From: Asterias amurensis
Taxonomy: Eukaryota; Echinodermata; Asteroidea; Forcipulatida; Asteriidae
Assembly: GCF_032118995.1 (NCBI RefSeq)
Contig: NC_092656.1
Coordinates: 13,258,261 to 13,322,260 of the forward strand
Direction of reading: 5' to 3'
Length of the DNA: 64,000 bases
The position numbers were made by a program, and so were the translations under genes. The notes below the pieces were generated by a model that worked only from the letters and a program-made list of their open reading frames with translations, did not search any database and was not told the DNA's origin. Positions 31,816 through 43,920 of the stretch are shown here, in pieces (the first letter of the stretch is position 1; each line of letters starts with the position of its first letter).

Positions 31816-33739
31816 ATATCTAGCTGTAGCCGTAGCCACATCTAGCCGCCAAAACATTGCTTTCAAGCAAATTTGAAAGCCGAAGGAGAAGATCCAGAAA
31901 TCGTGGGAAAATCCAGAAAAATCACATGCCTGAAAGTACCGAAGAGAGTAGTCGTGTAGTCACCGGGGAAAGACCACGAATCGACAGGTTAGCCGCGGTA
32001 TTAATTTAGAGAGGACACGTAATCTTTAATGACCCTGGAGAAAAGAACAGTTTCCCTACCCAGGACGGACATACAATGTTACACAAAACAGGAAGAATTC
32101 TTAATAAAGCTTATCACATGGGGAGAAAGAGGAATTCGGAAACTGATATCATTAAACTTGTGGTCAGAATCTACCGAGATAATGTATCTTTGTGTGAAAA
32201 TCAATGTCCCATAAACAAGTGAAGCTGCTGTACTTCTCATCTTCACTGAACTGGTTATCCCTCCCGTCAAGCTTTCATTGCCATGAAAGGGCGCCCCTTA
32301 TTGGCAATATATTGAAATGCCCCAGGGAAATTTTTGAGTACATTTCAATGATGTACTCTGTATTCGTTTTTGTGAAATATTTTTAAGCGAAAGTGTATGG
32401 CAAGTTTTCAGTCACAAGGATTTAGTACAGGCCACTTGGGGGTGGTAAGGGGTAACAAGGGGAACTTCGGACGAGGAAATCGATCAAGAAAATCGATCAT
32501 TGACTGGTTCGGTTGAGACAGGTTTAGTGAGGTATTCAGGGAGAATGTTGATGAGTACCATAGACTACCTAATTAGCAGCTCTTGGGACAGCTACAGCAT
32601 AATGTTGTGAATGAGCAGAGAAATGTGTGGTGCGGCCAAAAGGTGCGGCCAGGTGGAACAACCAGCATGAGTCCATTAGAGCACCTGCCCATTACACTAC
32701 CTGTACAAGACTTTCGGCTCAAGAAAGCCTGGCCTCAAAGAGGCGAAGCAGCAACGAAGAGATGAGGCCAAGTCCCGCCGTATTAAATTTGCAATGAGCA
32801 GATGAAGACAGCATATCATGCCTGATATGGAGACAGAGGATACTTCCATCCCTCAATGGGTCAATGTTCCCACCCTTTAACACTATTTTCCTTTCTAACA
32901 CATCTCTTGCTTGTTCTGTATTCTGGTTGGCTGAAACACGGTCACGTTGGATGAACTATTATACATGGTGCTATGTAAAAAGAGTGGGTCTCATACTTCA
33001 AACGTTGTCATATTTCAAAAGCACCAGTTAAGAAAAAGCAAAAGCTTTTTTTCTTGCAAGCAAACGCCACCTTTGTTATTAGCAATTGTCTATCTAATAT
33101 ATACACAACCCTTTGCTTGTGTTTTGCCGACAGTGTTACAAGATCCCCACAGGGTAGCTTGACCTCTTGCTTGTTTGTGATTTTACAATTTACAGAGAAA
33201 ATTTCAGAAAAGATTTCATCGGCCTAAGTTGTACAAACCAAGAATCGATTGAGAAGAAAAATAATATCCAATCCACCCTATCGTTAATTAATTCGTTTCT
33301 AAAAGTGAAATGTTCGATCTCTTTTTCTTATCAATACACATACCTGTTGCCACATTCAGCCTATGCAGCCATAAAGTTTTCTTTTTTTTTTTGCTCTACA
33401 CAGCTGTGACGGAAACGGTTTTGCAAAACAACTTCATGCATGTATTTATGCTAAAATAATCATCACACGTTTGAGACTTGTTTTTATCGTTAAATTATGA
33501 AGTGATAAGTTAGGAAGAGTTTGGTGAAATCGACGGTTGGATTCCACAAACCGGTTGTGTGGTTGCGTGTGTAAGTCATTGTACTTTTTGCGTCTGACTG
33601 TGACGTCAGAACCTCAATCAGCGCCCTCATTGAGGTTATGTAAAAGCCCTCTCATTGGTTGATAGTTATTCGTGACGCGTAACAGACGCACCTCTCTACT
33701 CTCAGCGCGACGGCAGCGTTAAGCGCAGGTTCTGTCAAA

Positions 33740-33800
33740 TAAGAACAAGTTGTTTGTGACGTCACATTGGCGGGAATGTTGAATTATGTTTCCCTGGGTG
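33740..33800 (+). promoter_or_regulatory. Candidate promoter of the repeat-kinase gene
   Basis: TGACGTCA (CRE, 33757-33764) is followed at once by an inverted CCAAT box (ATTGG, 33766-33770) that overlaps TTGGCGGGAA (E2F-type, 33767-33776). The upstream sequence is GC-richer than average. The matches are by consensus only. Confidence 0.45.
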
Positions 33801-33997
33801 CACGCGGTCTTGATGTTTACGACCATCTTAAAACAGAGAAATACAAACACACCACTCACAGGTTTACGTGAAAACACTAGTCCTTTTTGGAGCTTTTCCA
33901 GCAATTTGAACTGAGACAAACGATTTGCGAATCAGTCATTATCAAAATCAAGAGACGATTTAGAAGAAGAACCAGAAGTCTTTGGAATATTTTCCAA
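33800..33997 (+). other. Probable non-coding first exon of the repeat-kinase gene
   Basis: The sequence between the candidate promoter and a GTGAGT donor at 33998 has no suitable coding frame leading into the next exon. Its 5' limit is a guess. Confidence 0.4.
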
Positions 33998-34274
33998 GTG
34001 AGTATTATTTTTATCCGATGTCTCTTTATTATGCTTGTTTGTTCGGATACTATGCTTAAAAGGCTACTGTACATTGTGTAATACCTAAACATTATCCTAC
34101 AATGATGATAACAAAGTACAGTTAAAAAGTCCCAAACCCGAGGCCCAAACAAATAAAAACAATACAAAACAAATAAAAAACAAAATAGTTAAAACATTCT
34201 GTCAGATTCAAGGAATAGCATATCTTCTATTTTGTTTCTAGATCTTAGTTGTTGTAATTTCCACATTTTCATTT

Positions 34275-37200
34275 ATGCCGTATAATAAACTAAAGGTATG
34301 TTTTTTGTATTGTACTTATGCAGTATTCATCAATATGAATGTTATACATAGCAACTTGGACTTTCCAAGGAAGATGGAAAGTTGTGCGGACTGCGGTGGC
34401 CAGGTTAGTTTAGATGAGATCAAACAGCTTGATACAAAATTTGATGACATTACATAAAAATACTTATTAAACACTTTGTTGATCATAGAGCTCTATGGTT
34501 GAGATACACCAAGTGAAAAGACTGGTCTTTGACAATGAGCCAAGGTGTTTTGTGTCTATCGGTGTCAAGCATTTCATCAAGTGTTTGTTGTTGTTTCTCT
34601 TAAAGGCAGTGGACACTAATGGTAATTACTCAAAATAATTATTTGCATAAAACCTTTCTTGGTGAAGAGTAATGGGGAGAGGTTGATGGTATAAATCATT
34701 GTTAGAAATGGCTCCCTCTGAGGTGCCATAGTTTTTAAGAAAGAAGTAATTTTCTACGAATTTGATTTCGAGACCTCAGATTTAGAACTTGAGGTCTCGA
34801 AATCAACCATCTAAGTGGACACAACTTCGTGTGACCATGGTGTTTTTTCTTTCATTATTATCTCGCAAGTTCAAAAACCGATTGAGCTCAGATTTTCACA
34901 GGTTTGTTATTTTATGCATATGTTGAGATACACCAACTGTGAAGGCTTGTCTTTGACAATTAGCAAAAGTGTCCACTGCCTTCAGGCTTAAACTGACAGC
35001 CTCATACTCTCTTTAATGGGATTTACAAAGATGACTTATTTTGCCTACGAGTCATCATCTGTGCTTCCTGTAATATTTTTGAGATATTTTAAAGCTTGAG
35101 AAGAGTAGTATGGAATGAATGTTGACTTGAATTGAAAGGTACTGGACACAATTGGTGTTCAAGCATATGAAAGCACACAACTTTATGCTACAAGGGAGAT
35201 TTGTCTTCGCAACTTCAACGACCAATTGAGACCGAATGTTCACAAGTTTGATACAATTGTATGCATATATGTAGAGATACACCAAGTGAGAAGACTGGTC
35301 TTTGACATAGTGTCCAGGGTGACCTATTTGCCCTTCATCATCTGCGCTTAGTATTTCGCTTATCTGTAATATTTTGTATACATCTTGAGCAGATCAGAGT
35401 GTATGCAAAAAATGTTGACTTGAATTAAATTGAAATTAATATTTTTATTTAGACGCGGGAGGATTTTGAAACAGGGACAAACATTGATTTTATTTATAAC
35501 TTTCTGAACAAAAACAGGTTTGGAATTTGAGAAGAGAGTTGAGTTTCTTCGGTGTAGAAACGTGTGTTGACTGTGGCGAGATTGCAGGGATATGTCAGGT
35601 AAGCTAATCTATTGTAGTATTCCAAGGCAAAATGCATTAATAAATAAATTTCAGTCAACTGACACAGTTTAACAGGTTAACTATTTGAGCTATTTGTAAA
35701 GCGCTAAAAGAGATAGTTTAGGTGGTTATTAAATCGAATATATTAATACTATTATTCTTATTTTATTAAGGTATAACTGGGTCTCAATCTAACAAAAGTT
35801 TTAATCTCTACTCGAAATTCCAAACGAAACAAAGATAATGGTTCCTGTCGCTTTGAGTTAAAAAAAAGGACGCTTAAAACATCTCAGTAAATGGAATGAT
35901 TGTAGTTTTTAAGTGAATTTTGCACCGAAAGTAAATTTCGCCCAGAAAGTTTGAAAAATATTGTCTTTTTAGTTATTTTATTCCCAACGACTTGTAGTTT
36001 ATTTTGAATCATCATTCTGACGTCAGAAAAACTGTTTCCGTCTTGTTTTGATCTATAGCACTGGCTTCATCTGTACACGTACCTGGAACCTCATACTCTG
36101 ATGCCCTTATCCCATGGGATACAGTAAGTGCACTTATTACCACTAGAAAATGAACAAGTAAACAATTATAGACTTTCTTCACATTTAATTACTTAAATAT
36201 TAAAGGTTGGGAAATTATGGGTGTTTTTTGAAACCATTTCAGTTGAAAAATCCATCATGGAATAATTTGTTTCTTAATTTCTTTTATCAGGAGAGCATCC
36301 CTCCGTTTCCACCTTGAGCAAAATGCTTCGTTGGAAATACATTCCGACCAGCTACCTCAGACGTCATGGCTTGAAACACCTCTATCACCATCAGCGGCTT
36401 TGAGAAACAAGTTCGGATACAGATGCCAATTTGCTCCCGTGTGGAGTTCAACAAGAGCATCACAACCTTCGATGTACTCAAGACTAGAAGGCAAGGTCAC
36501 CCCGTCCCAAATGGTAACTCAAATACATCAGTTACAGACAACGCCTTCAGTATCCAACATACAGCTGGAAAGTTGTCAGCAGCAGCGATATCCACACCAA
36601 CTTCAGCAGTCAAAACAAAAACACAAACAGCAGAAACCTCAATCTCTGCAAAGGAAGCTGCAACAAGTTCCCGCCGTTAAACCGACAACAGCTTCACCAG
36701 AAACACCACAAGTAGCAAACAAACCAGATGTATCTAAACCACAAGCAAAATCTGCACCTTCAAAAATAGCCTCCAAAGTGCCGGTATCGACACCACCCCC
36801 AGCAGCAATAGAGGTCATATCAACTGGTAAAGAAGCTGCAACAGCAGTACCAACAGCAACTGCTGTGCAAGAAGCAGTTGCACCAGCAGCAGCAATAGAG
36901 ACAGGATCAACTGGTAAAGCAGCCACAACGGTAGCAACAACAGCAACTGCTGTGCAAGAAGCAGTTGCGCCAGCAGCAGCAATAGAGACAGGATCAACTG
37001 GTAAAGCGGCCACAACAGTAGCAACAACAGCAACTGCTGTGCAAGAAGCAGTTGCGCCAGCAGCAGCAATAGAGACAGGATCAACTGGTAAACCATCACA
37101 AACAGCAGTACCAACAGCAACTGCTGTGCAAGAAGCAGTTGCACCAGCAGCAGCAATAGAGACAGGATCAACTGGTAAAGCAGCCACAACAGTAGCAACA

Positions 37201-39033
37201 ACAGCAACTGCTGTGCAAGAAGCGGTTGCGCCAGCAGCAGCAATAGAGACAGGATCAACTGGTAAACCATCACAAACAGCAGTACCAATAGCAACTGCTG
37301 TGCAAGAAGCAGTTGCACCAGCAGCACCAATAGTGACAGTATCAACTGATATTAAAGCAGCTGAAATAGCAGCAGCAACAGCAACTGCTCTGCTAGAAGC
37401 AGTTGCACCAGCAGCAGTAATAGAGACCACATCAACTGGTCAAGCAGCTGCAACAGCAGCACCAGCAGCAACTGCTGTGCCAGAAGCAGTTGCACCAGCA
37501 GCAGCAATAGCGACAGTATCAACCGATATTAAAGCAGCTGAAATAGCAGCAGCAACAGCAACTGCTCTGCTAGAAGCAGTTGCACCAGCAACAGTAGTAG
37601 AGACCACATCAACTGGTCAAGCGGCTGCAACAGCAGTACCAACGGCAACTGCTGTGCAAGAAGCAGTTGCACAAGCAGCATCAATAGTGACAGGATCAAC
37701 CGATAAAGCAGCTGAAATAGCAGCACCAGCAGCATCTGATGTGCCAGAAGCAGTTGCATCGGCAGCACCAATAGTGACAGGATCAACCGATATTGCAGCT
37801 GAAATAGCCGCACCAACAACAGCTGCTTTTCAAGAAGAAGTTGCAACAGCAGCAGCAACGGCAACTGCTGTGCTGAGGGTAGTAGCATCACCTAGCCAAC
37901 AACAATCGACAACCAAAGACAAGTCATCCATAGCACAAAGGTCAGCTTTAACATTGGCACCAAAAAGGTCTGCGTTTGCAACAACGTCATTATTTTCAAG
38001 ACCACCATCTGATGTGACAAAAACTGCAGCCCCAGAGTCGAAATCTGCAATTCCAGTACAACACCCAAGGGTAGAGACACCAAAACCACAATCATCTGCA
38101 GCAGCTTTGCCAGCAGGAGCCCAAGCAGCCTCAACCACATCCTCTCAGGGAAGTTCTCCAGGTCAACAGCAATCAGAGCACACCTCACCAAAGCAGCCCA
38201 AACAACGGTTCAGTCCTGTGACTCAAGTTTTGGATGATTACCTGCAAGGAATCAATATTCCTTCGATTGAGCAGTCCGATCTTCAGCATCCTCCTCAGGG
38301 TCAGGTTGTACTTGGGCAAGGTGCTCATGGAGGTGTCTTGTTGATGCTTTATAACAATGAACACGTAGCTGTCAAATGTGTACCAACTGGGGATAAAGAC
38401 ACTGTGGATAGAGAAGTTCGGATCCTATCTGTTCTCTCTGAACACGATAGTTTCCCAAACGTACATGGAACTATAGAGGCTGGTCAGTTTAGGGCAGTTG
38501 CTATGCAGTTCATTGGCGATGAAGCATCAGCTAGGTGTCTCACATTAGGTGAAGCTCTTACTGGGTCTAGAAGTTTGACCTTAGACCCGGCCGATTGGCG
38601 ATCCATTGCCATGAACGTGGTTGATGGAATCAAACACATGCACTCTGAAGGGCTGCTACACAATGACATCAAGATGGACAATATACTGATGTCATATGAC
38701 ACCCCGACACATCGCTGGCGTGCATATGTGATTGATGTAGGTGTGGCTACAACAACGAATGCCCCAAGAAACTATGTTCTAACAAGTGAGGAAAAGAAAA
38801 AGTATCGCCGGTTTCACGGCCATATCGCTCCTGAAATGGTCGATAATGCAGAGCACCAGTCCATCCAAAGTGATATTTTTCAACTTGGCTACGTTCTCCA
38901 TAGCATCGGCCAGTTTGGAGCAGTTCCATTTCTAGAGCAACTTGGTGATAAATGCAAATCACGAGATCCTTCAGAGCGACCTGAGATGACTCATGTGCGA
39001 TATTGCATTAAAAATAACATCTTCATTCAGTAA
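34275..39033 (+). CDS. Multi-exon protein kinase with long Ala/Thr/Val-rich tandem repeat
   Basis: My model joins 34275-34295, 34352-34403, 35519-35598, 36059-36123 and 36291-39033. Every junction has AG and GT, and the phases agree, giving about 986 residues starting MPYNKLK. A start further in (34374) would not keep frame with the later exons. Residues about 70-250 are Gln/Ser/Thr/Pro-rich; about 255-600 are some 13 units of about 29 residues (AVQEAVAPAAAIETGSTGK plus a variable tail). From about 735 there is a kinase domain: LGQGAHGGV loop, VAVKCV lysine near 767, HND instead of HRD near 862 (LLHNDIKMDNIL), DVG instead of DFG near 887, APE near 918, SDIFQLGYVL. Catalytic Lys and both Asp are kept, so activity is plausible. 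Ser/Thr specificity and role are unknown. Confidence 0.82.
34490..34546 (+). mobile_element. MITE family A, small right-end fragment
   Basis: GTTGAGATACACCAAGTG and GACTGGTCTTTGACAAT only, inside intron 3 of the kinase gene. Confidence 0.7.
34600..34984 (+). mobile_element. MITE family A, copy 8, intronic
   Basis: TTAAAGGCAGTGGACACTAA to AAGTGTCCACTGCCTT; near full length, in the kinase-gene intron before 35519. Confidence 0.9.
35132..35323 (+). mobile_element. MITE family A, copy 9 (internally deleted), intronic
   Basis: GAAAGGTACTGGACACAATT to CATAGTGTCCAGGGT; the inner half is absent. Confidence 0.82.
36835..37885 (+). repeat. Coding tandem repeat, about 87-90 bp unit, in the kinase gene
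   Basis: About 13 units with GCAACTGCTGTGCAAGAAGC followed by AGTTGCACCAGCAGCA. The copies keep frame. Long open frames on the opposite strand are a by-product of this in-frame, CAG-rich repeat. Confidence 0.93.
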
Positions 39034-39144
39034 AAATTAACAATTCAAATAAGTATACGGGTTTGTTCATAACACCACTCCGACTATTATTATCTCAAAT
39101 ACTTTTCTAGAAAGAACTAATATTTTGAGTCAACTAAGATAATA

Positions 39145-40160
39145 GAATAAACAACACTTTAAATAAAATATGAAATGTGCCATGGGGCAGAGAATACCCC
39201 ATTGTAATACTTTAAATAAAATACATAAAATATGTGCCGTGGGGCAGAGAATACCCCATTGTAACATTTTAAATAAAAGATAAAAAATATGTGCCATGGG
39301 GCAGAGAATACCCCATTGTAACATTTTAAATAAAATATAAAAAAGTGTGCCGTGGGGCAGAGAATACCCCATTGTAATACTTTAAATAAAATATAAAAAA
39401 TATGTGCCGTGGGGCAGAGAATACCCCATCGTAGTACTTTAAATAAAATTTAAAAAAATGTGCCGTGGGGCAGAGAGTACCCCATTGTTGTACTTTGAAT
39501 AAAATATTTAAAATATGTGCCATGGGGCAGAGAATACCCCATTGTAACATTTTAAATAAAATATAAAAAAGTGTGCCGTGGGGCAGAGAATACCCCATTG
39601 TAATACTTTAAATAAAATATGAAAAATATGTGCCGTGGGGCAGAGAATACCCCATCGTAGTACTTTAAATAAAATTTAAAAAAATGTGCTGTGGGGCAGA
39701 GAGTACCCCATTGTTGTACTTTGAATAAAATATTTAAAATATGTGCCGTGGGGCAGAGAATACCCCATCGTAGTACTTTAAATAAAATTTTAAAAAATGT
39801 GCCGTGGGGCAGAGAGTACCCCATTGTTGTACTTTGAATAAAATATTTAAAATATGTGCCATGGGGCAGAGAATACCCCATTGTAACATTTCAAATAAAA
39901 TATAACAATAATGTGCCGTGGGGCAGAGAATACCCCATTGTTGTACTTTAAATAAAATTTAAAAAAATGTGCCGTGGGGCAGAGAATACCCCATTGTAAT
40001 ACTTGCAATAAAATATAAAAAAATATGTGCCGTGGGGCAGAGAATACCCCATTGTAACACTGTAAAAGACAGGTAAAATGTACCATGGGGCAGAGAATGC
40101 TCCATTGTTACACTTAAGTTGCCGATGCAGAAGGGCAGAAAATACCCCAGAATGTATTTT
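39145..40160. repeat. 56-57 bp satellite with a hairpin and AATAAA in each unit
   Basis: Eighteen units, each with GTGGGGCAGAGAATACCCC (GGGG/CCCC hairpin) followed by TTTAAATAAAATAT. It starts about 110 bp after the kinase stop codon, so the gene's 3' end runs into an array of polyadenylation-type hexamers. Confidence 0.95.
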
Positions 40161-40939
40161 AACATTTAAGCACTTTTGTATTTTGGATGTTTAATAGGAC
40201 AGTTTCGAATAGTAACAATATTGTTATGTTCTATTAAAAGCAAACTTTAGACAGTTTTACCCGAAATCAATGTTTTAATTTTCGTAGTTTGGATATAGGC
40301 CGTCATATTTCATACAAAGTAATTTCAGATCTTTCATTGCCTGCTTAATAAATAAAGATGAAATTTTTCAGAAATTTGAAATCTCAGACGAGTTTATTCA
40401 TTTATTTCGTACTATTAAAGTATAGTTTATAAAAATAATGATACATATCTTTTGAAGCGGTGGACCTCAAAATAAGGTCGGTAACAAACAATGTAAATTC
40501 TTGTAGCCAATTGACACCTTATACTCTTTGTGTCAGTAGTTAACGACAAAAAAGGAAAAGGGGGTCATAGTTTAATTACTCGGCAGTGTCGAATTTAAAA
40601 CTGAGATCAAAGACCATTGAGCCAGTAGACTTGATTACCATAACATTAGACCGTTTGTAAGGGAGGTTTTACAACCAGTTACTATAAGTGACATATTTTC
40701 ATCGACCTAATTTATATTTGGAGGATGCCAGTTTATTCGCAGCTGCATAATTATTATACGCTACAGCACACTACAAAAATGGCTGTGTGTGATTAGTACA
40801 AAACTGTAGAAAGTGACAGCACTCGATCACTGAATAGACTATCAATAACCATCCCTCCTGATAATGGTTGCAGTAATTTGACAGGGATGATTAAAAACTA
40901 AAGAGCCCATCTACCAGAGACTGAGCACCGACAGTGCGT

Positions 40940-41355
40940 ATTAATATAATATCAAAGTCTTATAAAGCGCTCGTCTTATAACGGTACTCAAGGCGCTGAG
41001 TATTTACAAACTTTCAGAAAGATAGATTAGTGCAGTGATGAATTTTGAGACCCAGCTAGTTAGTACAAGGGTTTACAAGGTGCTACGGTCTAAATTAAGC
41101 AGTCACAGCCAGGAACACAAGGGGCGAACCCCTTCTCTTTTCGATAAGGGCACTTGGTTCTTTTACATGCGTTACACAACACATGGGACCAACAGCTTTA
41201 CTTCCCATCAGAACGACGAAGCAATGGTTAAGTGTCTCGCTTAAGGACACAAGTGTCACGGCTGGGGATTCAAACCCACACTCTGCTGATCAGAAACACC
41301 AGAGTTTGAATTTGGTGATCTTCTCCAAGCGTTTAAAACCGCTCAGCCAGGACAC
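40940..41355 (-). mobile_element. tRNA-derived SINE
   Basis: The reverse complement has an A box TGGCTGAGCGG near 41345 and a B box-like GGTTTGAATCC near 41270, in the spacing of a Leu/Ser-type tRNA head. A body (CGTTCTGATGGGAAGTAAAG) and a tail with GCGCTTTATAAGACTTTGAT follow. Transcription would be by RNA polymerase III. Only one copy is in the window. Confidence 0.72.
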
Positions 41356-41744
41356 ATCCACTTCGTAATGAAGAAGTAATTACGCTGAGCCTCATAATTT
41401 GATCCCTCGGAAGTGTGTTTAAAGATCATAATTGTTGAGCTGTGTTTTTGGAACAAATCAACTAAGACATGTAAGAGTGTTCCCATGTACTCGGGACAAA
41501 ATGTTGCCAAAAAAACAAAGTGGCAACCGGCTACCACAGGGGAAAATGTCTCTTCCAATCTGGTTTCTCTCGACAAGTTATGATGAGTTATCACTTTCCT
41601 TTTAATCACGACAGATCAACTTTGTCTGTTTCCTGGATTTACAAAGTTCAATGTCACTGGTCGTTCTCATAAATACATAAAAGAGCCATACTAGTTTCTT
41701 CTTAAAGTCTTCTTAAAGTTTGGTCATGTGAATGGTCCAGGCAT

Positions 41745-41880
41745 GGAATCACACTCAGGAGGCCATGGCCTCCGTTGCCCCTGGTCTTTGCCTTGGTGCC
41801 CTTCAAAAGTGTCCCATTGACTTTAAGTTGTTCTAATGCAAGTGCCCTTTGCAAAGTGAAAATGGCCTTGCCTTTTCAAT
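41745..41880 (+). repeat. Repeat M, copy 1 (empty site)
   Basis: It matches the reverse complement of 43155-43630 (GAGGCCATGGCCTC, CCTTGGTGCCC, CCCATTGACTTTAA, AAAATGGCCTTGCC). It has a single TTAA at 41823-41826 where copy 2 holds MITE C. Confidence 0.8.
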
Positions 41881-41915
41881 ATGTCCAAAGATGAAATGTC
41901 AGGCCTGATGTTCTT

Positions 41916-43765
41916 TCACTCCTTGAACTTCCACTCTTGTCTGCACATGGGGCACTGCTGCTGTACCTGCTGGGAGTTGAGCCACTTTAAGATGCAGTGC
42001 ATATGGAACACATGGGAACACTGCCCCCATACTGAAAGTGAAAAGAAAAGAAAGATATCTCAAGCTTCAAATGAGAGTGTAATAAAGTAGGTTGACAATC
42101 TTGTAATAACAAATAATCTCATTGTACAGGAAGTATCGGTTCTGGGAATACTCAGGTGAAGAAGAAAGATACTTTGTAAGTTAGTTTCAATGAAGCTCAT
42201 TTTCAAGTAGCTACTATTTTCAAGCATTTAATGTGCAATGAAGTAAGAATATAATCTGGTGAGTGACAATCTTGTATTGACACATGGTTTAAGTTTAGAC
42301 TTTTTGAGGTATGGTGGAGATTCTCAGCTGTAGGATATTTAACCTCCCAATGTAAGTGGCTGGATACATACTTGCATACATACATACATACATACATACA
42401 TGCATTACATACAAACAATGTTTATATACCGCCATTTCATCAAGACAACAGCGGTTTATGATGAAACAGAGAAACAAATAAACGAAGAAACAAAATACAA
42501 GTGAAATCAAACAGCAAAACAATCTTTGTGGGAACAGGTGTGATTTCAGATGCTTCTTGATAATATGAAGTGAATCAGCAGAGCGCAGAGAAGGGGGGCG
42601 GGGGGACTATTCCAAAGTTTATGGGCGGCAAAAGAGAAGGATTTTTCAATCTGTGATTTATTTTGTGTTGGACAAGACGGGCAGTGTCGTTTAATGACCG
42701 CAAGCCGACTCTTCCCTACATGTATGTGTACAAAACCAAGCACGATTTTAAATATTCTGGGCCCAGATCATTAAGGCATTTGTAGACGAAGCACAGGGTT
42801 GCAATTGGATACGTTGCTTGACAGGCAGCCAGTGGAGTTGCTTCAGAAATGGCGTTGCATTGCATGGTCGTATTTGTTAGCGCAGTGAATAAGTTTAGAA
42901 GCCCAGTTTTGAAGACGCTGAAGTTTAAGTTTGTCAAAATGTGATTGCACATGGTGGATGGTCACTGGGCCATTTGGAGATACGGTGGACACAATACCAT
43001 GACACTATTATAGGTTGAGTTCAGTTTTACTAGATTTAGAAGTATTGAAAATTTATGCTGGGAAAGAATACCTTTAAATACATTCCTAGTTTTCTAGTTT
43101 GAAAACATGAACACTACTTGTTTTATATGGAACATCATCAACAAAAAATGAGAAACAAAATTCAGGCCTGGAATTTCAATGTCGAAAGGGCAAGGCCATT
43201 TTCATTTTGGAAAGGGCACTGTCAATGTAAAATCTTAAAGGAACACGTTGCCTTGGATCGGTCGAGTTGGTCTTTGAAAAGCGTTTTTAACCGTTTGTTA
43301 TAAAATGCGTAAATGAACCACACCTGGGTATTACTCAAAACTGCATGGTTTTCCTTTTACGTCGCACCACGAAATTTCATATGATACTTGTGTGGATCAT
43401 TGTATTCTATAAAGAAAACATCTTTCTAACCATTTATGCATTTTACAACAAACGGTTAAAAACGCTTTTCAAAGACCAACTCCTCCGGTCAAATGCAGCG
43501 AGTTCCTTTAAAGTCAATGGGAAACTTTTGTTGAAGGGGCACCAAGGCCAGGGCGCCCGGCCAGGAACAGGGGCAGTCAGAGGTCATGGCCTCTGTGACC
43601 TGCATGTAATTCCAAGCCTGTTTATTTTTGAGGAGTGTGGTCTCACCTAATGGGCAGTCATCACCTGGCATCTTACAGTCTGGACAGCAACTATCAAAAG
43701 CCATCCGACATATACCACAATTATCATCATTGGCTATCCACCTCCACGTCGACACAGCTGTCCAA
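41916..43765 (-). CDS. ANAPC11: Anaphase-promoting complex subunit 11 (RING-H2), two exons seen
   Basis: Exons on the minus strand are 43765-43647 and 42031-41916, with TTTAG and TTTCAG acceptors, a GTGAGA donor and matching phase (a split Val codon). The product reads [20 protein letters not shown], then [19 protein letters not shown], then HMHCILKWL and [12 protein letters not shown]-stop, which is the near-complete RING-H2 finger and exact C-terminal form of APC11. APC11 is the catalytic RING subunit of the APC/C ubiquitin ligase; it recruits the E2 and drives degradation of cyclins and securin. About seven N-terminal residues (MKVKIKC in vertebrates) belong to an upstream exon that I could not place. 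The intron 42032-43646 holds a LINE tail, repeat M and MITE C. Confidence 0.96.
42375..42960 (-). mobile_element. LINE 3' fragment (CR1/L2-like reverse transcriptase tail)
   Basis: On the minus strand, fragments read [53 protein letters not shown] and [19 protein letters not shown], the usual end of CR1/L2-type reverse transcriptases. An untranslated tail with GGCGGTATATAAACATTG and a (TGTA)n run end the element near 42375. It is 5'-truncated, with several frame changes. Confidence 0.85.
43155..43630 (-). repeat. Repeat M, copy 2, split by MITE C
   Basis: Two parts, 43155-43234 and 43512-43630, match repeat M copy 1 on either side of the inserted MITE. Confidence 0.78.
43235..43511. mobile_element. 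MITE family C, copy 1
   Basis: TTAAAGGAACACGTTGCCTT at the left, with an inverted match ending GAGTTCCTTTAA at the right. Long inverted ends include GTTGGTCTTTGAAAAGCG. The central palindrome of the family is missing. Confidence 0.9.
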
Positions 43766-43920
43766 CTAAAGAACATCATTAACAAACAAAAATGTTTTAT
43801 CAGACAAATCATAAGACAGGAAGTGCAATTTATTAGTTCTAACAATAAAAATAATGAACACTTACAGCGCGCCGGTATCCACCACAAGTGATGCTCCTGG
43901 CGCAAGGAAGAAACACAAAA

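Noticed and set aside
34374-34457. Start of the kinase gene at the ATG of MESCADCGG
   Set aside because: In that frame the exon ends in a phase that does not join the next exon, whereas the frame from 34275 agrees at all junctions.
36639-37891. Minus-strand frames opposite the kinase repeat
   Set aside because: Shadow of an in-frame CAG/GCA-rich coding repeat on the plus strand.
39130-40165. Overlapping minus-strand frames reading GILCPMAHIF
   Set aside because: Translation of the 56-57 bp satellite; the frame shifts with each unit because the unit is not a multiple of three.
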